Source of the DNA: Diadema setosum
Taxonomy: Eukaryota; Echinodermata; Echinoidea; Diadematoida; Diadematidae
Reading direction: 5' to 3'
Length of the DNA stretch: 64,000 nt
NCBI RefSeq assembly: GCF_964275005.1
Contig: NC_092699.1
Location: 24,816,981 to 24,880,980 of the forward strand
Under the pieces are notes generated by a model, which saw only the letters and a list, made by a program, of their open reading frames with translations, was not told where the DNA came from and searched no databases. Made by a program: the position numbers and the translations under genes. Positions 55,860-64,000 of this stretch are shown here, one piece after another; the first letter of the stretch is position 1, and every line of letters starts with the position of its first letter.

Positions 55860-57420
55860 TGAGTTATGTAACAATCCTTGTGTGAACCAATCCTTGCCTT
55901 ATATAATCACATTGCTTATTTTAGAATAGAACTACAGTTGATCTTCCAAGCAATACCCTCAAGGATCAATTGTTCTTTATGTATGAAAGCTGATCTCTGA
56001 AACAAGGATGAAAGGGGAACCTTTCTCTGTGTGTGATTTTTCTGTATTGCTATAATAGGAATGGTTTGCTTTCATATATTTAATTTGCACTTGATCTATG
56101 AAAGTTTGTTCTTATAATAATATACACATGTCATGACAACTCTCGGGGTAAACATGATCTTGCTAACTCATCATGTGGTCATGCAGTTTTGTTTGTGTGC
56201 AAGAACTGATTCTCTTATGTGCACATAGATGGCTTCAAAACAGTCTTCAAAAAAATGTGAGGATTATGATTTTTCTCTTCCTTCTTTCAGTGTGAAACTA
56301 TCGCAGGAGTGTCTTTGTTGTGTTAGCAATGGAGAACAGATGCCAAACGTGTATAGCCAACCGACATGCATCTTCTTGAAGGATTTTTAGCTGAAGTGTA
56401 TGTCTTACCATTTGTTTTTATGCCTCCACAACAGTGGCAACATATTGTTTATTTGTTTGTTTGTTTGTTTGTTTTTCAATGTGTCTGCACCTTGGTGGCA
56501 GTCTGCTTTATTACTTGTAGTTATACCTCAGAACAAGAGATCAGATTCACATACACCCTTGTACAAGGATGAAGTGTGAAAGGATACGATGATACACACT
56601 TTATTTTCAACAGTGGAAAGTTAGGGTTCAAAGGTCAGTGCAAATCTTTTATGTTAAAATGTCTTTTGATAACTCAAGTTTAGCTTATCATTCTGCATGA
56701 CAAGGTAATTCAATTCAATTAGGGGCAAAATTTTGTTCGCCGTTCAGGTAATTTATGCGAAAAATGCATGTTTAAGTTGTTCGTGTAATGTGACAAAGTG
56801 AGTGACATTCATCAGAGGGCAGTAGTGCAGATCATGATTATGTATGATCAAAATGTCAGCATGGTGTACAGTGCATATTACCTGGATCTAATGCAGCTTT
56901 GCAAGTGGAGGCATGTATTGTTGACATTGCAGTGTAAAATGTTGTTTAATGTTCAGTTTGATTACTTCTTGTTTTGTGTGTTTTTGTGTAATAGGTGAGA
57001 TCCATATAATGGATTTGTGTGGTACACTGGAAGTTCTGTCCAACTGTTACTTGTATTCTGTGTTATACCATGCAATGTGCAAATATTTCACGTCCTTTTT
57101 TTCTGTTACATGTACCCAATAAGCTGCATTGCAATCCGCCTTGCATGCAGGAAAACATAACTGGAAAATATCTTGTTTTTTGACAATAATGTTGACAATA
57201 AAATCTGTAAATATTGTAAATTCAAGCAAGTCAATTCTAGTGTTTTGTTGAAAGTGGTGCGTGTGATAATCTTATTTACAGAGAGTTTTTGAAGGTGTAA
57301 ACTGAAAGACAGACAGACATTCAGCGGGAAATAGAACGGGGAAATGTGAAATTGTGCAGTCACAATTATTTTTTTCTGAAGAAAAAACATGCATAGCCAA
57401 GAGTTCTTATACTTCTCTTT
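55860..57420. other. Intergenic sequence, nothing recognised
   Basis: AT-rich. It contains AATAAA at 57198-57203, a possible distal LIG3 polyadenylation signal. Confidence 0.4.
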
Positions 57421-57426
57421 AAAGAA

Positions 57427-59017
57427 AGGTCTGATCCGTCCTTTGCTGAAAAAACCTTCATTGGATAAGGATCATTGACAAGTTATCGTCCTGTATGCAA
57501 TCTTTCATTTTTGTTCAAGATTTTAGAGAGAGTTGTGTTTTCGAGACTCTCAGACTATATGCTGGAACATGGTCTATTCGATCCTTTACAGTCGGCTTAT
57601 CGCCCTCACCATAGTGTGGAGACCCTTTTGATAAATGTTTCTAGTTATATTTTAAGGGAAATGGATTCCGGATCCGTCACAGCAATGGTTTTGTTGGATC
57701 TGTCTTCGGCCTTCGACACTGTAGATCACAGAATTCTTGTCAATACACTTAGAAGTTTGGGTATCCAGGGACAAGCTCTCGAATGGTTTAAATCATACCT
57801 ATCACACCATTCACAGTCTGTTCTTTTGAATGGTGTCATATCGTCTTCAAAGCCATTAGGCTGTGGTGTACCTCAAGGCTCTGTTGGTGGGCCCACCCTT
57901 TTTTCTATCTATTTGATCGGTCTGCGGAAAATATTTCAAAGGCATTCTGTTCGGTATCATCTATATGCAGACGACATACAAGTTTTTGTATCTTTTCCAC
58001 CACATCAAATCCAAGCATCTCATGCACTGCGCTGTCTAGAAAATTGCATCATTGATATTGATGCTTGGATGAGGTCTAACTCATTGTTTCTAAACCACAG
58101 CAAGTGTGAATTTATCCTGTTTGGTTCTAAATCTCACTTGAATAAGTTGGATATTAATTGTATTTCGATTGTAGGTAATGATATTCCTCTGTCAAAGTCA
58201 TGTCGCAATCTGGGTGTTATGTTTGACTCTCACATGGCTATGTCCGATCAAATCACCAACATTTCTAAATCAGTCCGTTATCAATTGCGCAATATTGGTT
58301 TTATAAATTCGCAAGTATTTGACTCGCTCTGCCACGGAAAAACTTGTTCATGCACTTATTTCTTCACGCCTTGATTTTGGTAATGGTTTGTTTTTCAATC
58401 TACCAAACTCGCAAATTGCCCAATTACAAAAGCTACAAAATGCCGCTGCACGTATTGTTTCTTTGTCAAGTAAACGCAGTCATATCACACCTATCCTGAA
58501 GAGTCTTCATTGGTTGCCTGTACAGGACCGAATTCGGTTTAAGATACCGGTACTTCTTTTGGTTTATCATGTTATTGAGGGAACAGCTCCTGATTACAAT
58601 GTTTGTTTGTTTCGTCAATACCAACCTTCACGAACTCTTTGATCCTCAACTTCAGGTCTCTTACATATTCCGTTTTCTAGGAAATCTTGGGGGGAACGTG
58701 CTTTCGCTCACGCTGGACCAACACTGTGGAATTCACTTCCTCGTGAGCTGAAAGACTCAAGCTCGATCTATAACATCTTTCAGGAGTAATTTAAAATTCT
58801 ATCTGTTTAGCAGTGCATTTTGAAGACCAGTGTCTTTTGAAGACAGACTTTCATGTCTTTTTTTTTCTGCTTCTTCATCTTCTTCTATTACTGTGATGTA
58901 CTTGTATTTTTCAATCTGTTTGCTTTGATGTACCTATTGTAAAGCGCCTTGAGCATTTAATCAAAGTGGAGAACGGCGCTATAGAAATTGTATGTATTAT
59001 TATTATTATTATTATCA
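57427..59017 (+). pseudogene. Degenerate CR1/L2-group LINE: reverse transcriptase fragment with (ATT)n tail
   Basis: The 5'-truncated copy starts inside the reverse transcriptase at GLIRPLLKKPSLD. The largest open piece (57475-58374) has SYRPVCNL, LLDLSSAFDTVDH, GVPQGS and the catalytic YADD (57964-57975). A +1 shift near 57473 and another near 58310 break the frame. The second piece continues with the conserved thumb string LHWLPVQDRIRFK, then a TGA at 58640 that looks like a decayed CGA arginine codon. The 3' end has the usual GCGCTATA-type tail and an ATT repeat (58994-59016), as in CR1/L2-like elements. It cannot encode a working protein. The exact clade is not determined. Confidence 0.88.
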
Positions 59018-59587
59018 TTCTCATGAGCAAATGATTTTTGTGTGACAACAATGACTCCACATGATGCATTGATCAGTGTAACATGTTATACATGTACCAA
59101 GGAGTTATCGCAGACCGTTCTGTGATAATTCCTTGGTTATACATTACACGTACCGGTACTGAAAGAAGGGGAAATCGTGTACACTGCTCTACACGTAGTA
59201 GATGAATCATCTGCTACCTGCGGTGCCGAGTTGTTTCTGGCCGTGTATATTGTTGGGTCGAACTTGTCTGGTGACGCACAGGTTCGGGAGGAAGGCATGT
59301 GAGCTAGCTGAACACTTGGATGGGGGGTGTAGAATACTCGCTGATCGCGTAATCGCAACGGACGATCGTTGGTCACTATCCGGGAAGAGTCCGGGCAGAT
59401 ACACGTACAGGAACGCTGAAGACTGCTGCTGTGTATCAAGTTGCCGTCTGATTTTGTGACTGGAAATTCAACTGTGATAGCTGTGGTGAAAGGTGTCGTG
59501 GATAGCGCAAACTTCTGAATATCTTGACGTCTCGCTAGTTTGTATTGGCATGTGAAATCATAAGCACTAAAAGTTGATTTTACAACC

Positions 59588-62500
59588 ATGTCTCACAGCG
59601 TATTGCGCGTGAACCAGGTAGGGGCCTACGTGTCAGTAACCTCGTATGCAATGAGAATACACATTTGCTTTCATGTTTGCATTGAGGCCATTGTAAAACT
59701 GTAATTTGCATGACAGTTTTATGTGAACTCGCCTGCATTTTATTTATATTTATAGCTGAACATAAAATTTTTCATGGGACCAACAAATGTCTCAAAGACA
59801 TCAAAGTTGCAATGTTCTTTTCATGCTTTTGAAGCCATAGGCATAGAGAAGGGGTGAGCCGAGGAATGGAATGAGATTTTTAAAAAAGGAGAAATTTGGT
59901 AAATTTTATTGATTAACTTCTGAAACAGTTTTTGAAGAATGATTTCATTTAGATTGAAGGCCGTGTCACACCTTTCCAGGCAAGCCTTGCGTGCGACTTG
60001 CAAAGAGCAATTTTTACTACCCGGAGGTCGACGATCCCTGCTGCTGATGACCCGCACATGAGTCACGACAGTACCTAACTATACACAGCCCAGTCGCTGT
60101 ATGTAGTAGCAACACAGCGTATTAACACTTCCAGCGTCTGGTCGGGCTAGACAGTACCTAACTATACACAGCCCAGTCGCCGCTGTACATACGTAGCTTC
60201 GCGTACCGGTAGCGTATTAACAGCGTCTGGTCGGGCTAGACAGTACCTAGCACGAATCTCACCCAAGATAATTGCCTGGAGGTGCGCACGCAAATCCTTT
60301 TACCCGCAACCATGTTTAGGCCCTGTCACACCTTTCCGGGCAAGCTTGTTGAGTTTGGGGATTTTCCAGCATACCAGACAATTTCTGAAGGGGGACAAGG
60401 ATTTGGGCAAGTTTTCCATGCGTCTTACTTGCTGGACACATTCTACTTTTAAGAGTTCTACTTGCGGGTATTCTGTGTGACCTGCATGCCAGGTGCTTGG
60501 GGGCTGACAATTCAGTGAAGGAATTCCTCTGAAGGAATGGTAGAAGTCCCACAGAATGTCATTATCTTGGCTGCATACACAGGGACTGCGAAGTACCTGT
60601 GTGAGAATTGCCTGCGAGTTGCTGCTGCTAAGGGCCTCCTACTGGTGTTCTGCATGGACCTCTGCGAGCAATCCCCGCGACTCACCCGGAAAAAGTTTTG
60701 GTCATGCTCAAAACTTGGCTGCAGGTAAATCGGACTTGCATACGCACCTCCGCGCAACTACGGGCGAGATATGTGCTAGTTACTGTCAGGTGCGGACCAG
60801 GTGCAGACCAACTGTGGAGAGCTCTGGGTAGCAAATTTGTTTCCCCGCAAGTCAACCCACAAAACTTCCCCAGATACGGTATGACAAGGCCTTGAGCTTG
60901 CTCAAAACTTGTTCCGAGTGACTCTCCTCCGTGCTGGAAAATCCCTTCTCACAACAGGCCAGAGTAGCTTTCCCCGAAAGGTGTGACACGGCCTTTAGAT
61001 CTTTGTCACATCAACTATTGCAATTAGGGTTCTAACACTAGATTTGGTTTGGCAAGAGTGTTTGTTCCATTTTTTTTTCTCCACCAGATCTGTAGTGCTG
61101 GTTGGTGCGCAGCATGCTGGAGAAAGGCTGCTTTATAATGTAATAATGAGAAAGAGACAAAGCATTTTTTATGATAATACGTATCCATTTTTATCACCTT
61201 TGGCATTACTTGCTAAGTAAGTGAAACTATTTTTAGGGGTCTATAATACACTGAACATGCGCAAGTCACATAGGAAACATTGCTGCGCAAGATTTCAGCA
61301 AGAGGTAGACATGGTGTTATAGTCTATATAGCAATGCTGCACACTGGCACTGGTCTGACGGTCCCAGACCAGTGAAAATCACTGTCGGACCAGCAACTTT
61401 TCAAGGATTGCTTAATTTACTGGTCAAACATGACAGGTAGAATAACAAAAATTACATTATCAAGGCCAGTTGAAAAAAATTTCAGGACCAGTAAATTTAA
61501 GGGCAAATAGGTAACCGTAGAATGAAGCCCTGTCTGTAGATAGGGGTTCGCACACTGCAAAAGGTGCTCATCAACTTCATAATGAAATTTAAGTTTTGAC
61601 ATTTTATGTCATGACATTGCTACATGCTCACTAGCTTGATTAGCCTGACCAGATGCCATGCAAAGACACTTGTGTAAAGTGGCAGGGCTGTGTATAGTTA
61701 TAGCGTGATGAGATCTCAAAAGTGACTTGACCTTTGACATTTTATTCTGACCTACAGCTGGATGCTCATCAGCTTGACGATGAGATACATATCCTCCTCA
61801 GGACACAGTTTACAAAGGCTTTCCAGTTCTTTCAGGTAATGACTTCATTTCCATTTCTGTATTTTGATGCTTTCCTGCATTCTCATTTTGTGCTGAGCAG
61901 CAACTGAAATTACTTCTTTTTTTTTTTTTCAGACCGTAAATAAACACAGGGGCACGTTAGACTAAGAATATTGATCTTTCCTTCAAACATTGTCAAGTCA
62001 AGATGATGGTTTAATGTTAAAAAAAAATGAGAAGAGTATATACATTTTGATTATATATTGTGTGTATATGTACATATGCCTGTTGGATTCATGATGGTTT
62101 AAACATTATATGGTCATACTTTTTTTTGTGTGTAAAATTATGCAAGTTTAAGAGTTCATATCTACCTTAGCATCCCAATATGATCCCAAGAAAAGCTCCA
62201 CCCTTTCGCCACCCCCCCCCCCCCCATGATATGTGATGATTTCAGTACACCCAGAATTAAAGAGTAACCAATGATGGCAATCTATTGGAAGAGTTTTAAA
62301 AGGTGCAGAAGTAAAGCTAGTCAATAGCCATATTATTCACCACAGCTTGAGACAAAGGCGTGATTGAATGCATTTCTAGTCCAGTGCATATACCAGTGTG
62401 ACACAGACATCATGAAGTACATGTAGGCCTATGTTGCCCTGCCTGTCTGAAAAAATCCGAAGTTATATTTAAGAACAGGTATTTAAATTGTCTAAGTCTC

Positions 62501-63472
62501 ACATCATTATTGTGAATTGACATATTTTTTTTTCTAACCTGATCAGAATTTTTTCCCTTTGAAATCTTTCCTTTGAAATCTGTTTAGCCTGGAGTGCTGT
62601 CAAAGATTGATCCAGAGTTGAATGCTTTACTGCGACTTCTCATATGGCGTGTGAGTCTCTGTTTTGTTTTTCTGTATGGTGATGTGCCATTTTAATATAC
62701 ATGTAGTTTAAATTGGCTTCTTCTGACAAATGTATCACTCCAGGTATGGTTGAATTGTTTTTAACAACACAGTTAAATGTATGTCAATGTACAATTGTGT
62801 AATTTATGTCTGATTACCCAGTTAGTAGTGCTAAAAAGTTTATGAATATTGCATAGTATGTGTTAACCTGAAATCCTAATTGTTCAGGTATCATATCAAG
62901 TTTGGACTTCTTTCTCCCTCATATTTAGAAAGATACGTATGAACACCTTTCCTCTTTCAGAAATGCTTAAAGCATCATTTTTTTTTTTTTTTTTTGATCC
63001 TGGAACAAAGGTATGGACACTGTGATAGAAAAAGAATGAATGAATCTACTTCAGTGTTCTATGATTTAATGGTGCATTTGGTGTCAAGTTGATGAGGGGT
63101 GTGACTTGTGTGATATTGATAGCCACTCTTGTTGTTCAGTCTGGTAAACAGGATATCACTTACCCTTCAGATACTGATGTGAGGTTTTTAAGGAATCAAT
63201 TGTAGACCAAAGATTTGCGTTATGTATGGTGCCCTTATATTTCTTCTTCTCTTTTCCTTACCCAGTTTTCTGTCCGTGGGACTGGAGCCACTCTTGGTCA
63301 GCATATGCTCAACATGCTGTACACCCACACTCTGCCCACGGGTCAAAGGTCAGAGGTGTTGGGTAGGAAGCAAAAGATCCTCTTTGCGCTGCTCCTCATA
63401 GGCTGCAAGTGGTTCCAGGAGCGGAGCATGGACATCTCCCAGATGACTGGGAGCAGCGAAAGGGTTCAGGTG
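59588..63472 (+). CDS. PEX2: Peroxin-2 (peroxisomal E3 ubiquitin ligase subunit), first four coding exons; gene continues past the window
   Basis: PEX2 is a peroxisomal membrane protein that, with PEX10 and PEX12, forms the RING ubiquitin ligase recycling import receptor PEX5. Coding exons: 59588-59617 (MSHSVLRVNQ), 61758-61835 (LDAHQLDDEI...), 62588-62650 (PGVLSKIDPELNALL...) and 63266 to 63469 or 63472 (FSVRGTGATLGQ...). All introns are GT-AG and phase 0. The spliced product aligns with the N-terminal third of human PEX2, including RVLRISQLDA, PGLLARFEPEV, LWRF, NATVGQSVLN and GGRWLEER against GCKWFQER. About 125 residues are present; human PEX2 has 305, so the later membrane segments and the C-terminal RING finger must lie downstream. 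The exon 4 donor is either GTGGTA (63470) or the better GTAGGT (63473). Human PEX2 has a single coding exon, so these introns differ from vertebrates. Confidence 0.9.
60066..60250. repeat. ~90-bp tandem duplication in PEX2 intron 1
   Basis: ACAGTACCTAACTATACACA with GCCCAGTCGC, then GCGTATTAACA...CAGCGTCTGGTCGGGCTAGA, occurs twice, and the next ACAGTACCTA begins a third copy. Confidence 0.85.
60319..60993. mobile_element. TIR element in PEX2 intron 1
   Basis: GGCCCTGTCACACCTTTCCG at the left and, inverted, GGCCGTGTCACACCTTTCGG at the right, with TTTA on both sides. A truncated relative (GGCCGTGTCACACCTTTCCA) is at 59959. Open frames inside show no recognisable protein. Confidence 0.75.
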
Positions 63473-64000
63473 GTAGGTGTGCAGTGCAGGTTGCCATGAT
63501 GCTGTAATGTCATCCAGCGTAGAGCTTGATATAGGTTTTCCCGCCCATTTCATCAGATTTGTATAATGACAGGGAGTTCAAATTCAAGCGATTTTAATCA
63601 GTGCTGTGCTCTCACAGTCCATTTTCATTCTTTGATCATTCAAATTCATTTCATGTCATTCCTTTTAGATTTTATTTCATTCAATTTAGGGAGTAATTCA
63701 TATAATTTCGCGACAGCTGGATAGCCGTTCAATTTCGTCCCAAGTACCAATTTTAATCTCATTTTTTACGTTGATGAATGGCAAATTCATTAACATTCAG
63801 TGTTATTATTTCAATTTCATCATCATTTTTTTTTTTTTTTTCAGGGGTGCTTTATTCGACTAGTTTCACTATATTTTTCCCCCATCCAAATGGATATAAC
63901 ATTTACAGAATGGTTAAACTCTGACTTTGCCAACATATTACTGTATAATGAGAGATCACATGAGAACATCGATATGTCAAGTGTGATATAGTTGTATTAC

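Noticed and set aside
63800..63991. Possible next PEX2 exon after the T-rich tract at 63.83 kb
   Set aside because: An AG follows a polypyrimidine run, but the translation does not resemble PEX2 after the RWLEER-equivalent segment.

Overview
This is a 64 kb window of animal nuclear DNA. It is AT-rich, gene-poor and full of repeats, with long GT-AG introns, many small transposon remnants with terminal inverted repeats (TIRs), foldbacks, satellites and homopolymer tracts. The repeat style (TTCCGAAGGTTCG foldbacks, many TTAA-flanked elements, tRNA-derived fragments) and the gene content suggest a marine invertebrate deuterostome, most likely an echinoderm. That placement is inference from style; the sequence does not prove it. 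One run of exactly 100 N (26013-26112) marks an assembly gap.

Layout. From 1 to about 38 kb I find no protein-coding gene that I trust. This part is a mosaic of: degenerate repeats (1-1.1 kb); a 790-bp tandem duplication (1.86-3.4 kb); several copies of a palindromic TTAA-flanked element; a Mutator-like foldback with a perfect 9-bp target duplication (10.1 kb); a 558-bp foldback (12.1-12.7 kb); a three-copy ~185-bp satellite (18.4-18.9 kb); a near-identical 281-bp duplication beside the gap (25.2-25.8 kb); an ~85-bp satellite (27.5-28.15 kb); an 18-copy ~167-bp satellite with five-unit higher-order structure (28.9-32.0 kb); and a 2.76-kb element (34.47-37.23 kb) made mostly of a 13-bp unit in both orientations.

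The first real gene is DNA ligase III (LIG3), plus strand. Sixteen coding exons run from 39281 to 52561, and the reconstructed reading frame is intact (1050 codons plus stop). It has a PARP-type zinc finger, the DNA-binding/adenylation/OB ligase core and a C-terminal BRCT domain, as in vertebrates. A small exon between core and BRCT also carries a complete PBZ-type (APLF-like) poly(ADP-ribose)-binding zinc finger, which human LIG3 lacks. An upstream in-frame AUG in weak context and an internal AUG in strong context sit where the human mitochondrial and nuclear starts lie.

Downstream of LIG3 is a repeat-bearing intergenic stretch with a broken CR1/L2-like LINE (57.4-59.0 kb). Then come the first four coding exons of PEX2, a peroxisomal import ubiquitin ligase subunit (59588-63472, plus strand); the rest of that gene lies beyond the window.

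The two genes act in separate pathways: single-strand-break and mitochondrial DNA repair for LIG3, and peroxisomal receptor recycling for PEX2. I see no functional link beyond shared orientation.
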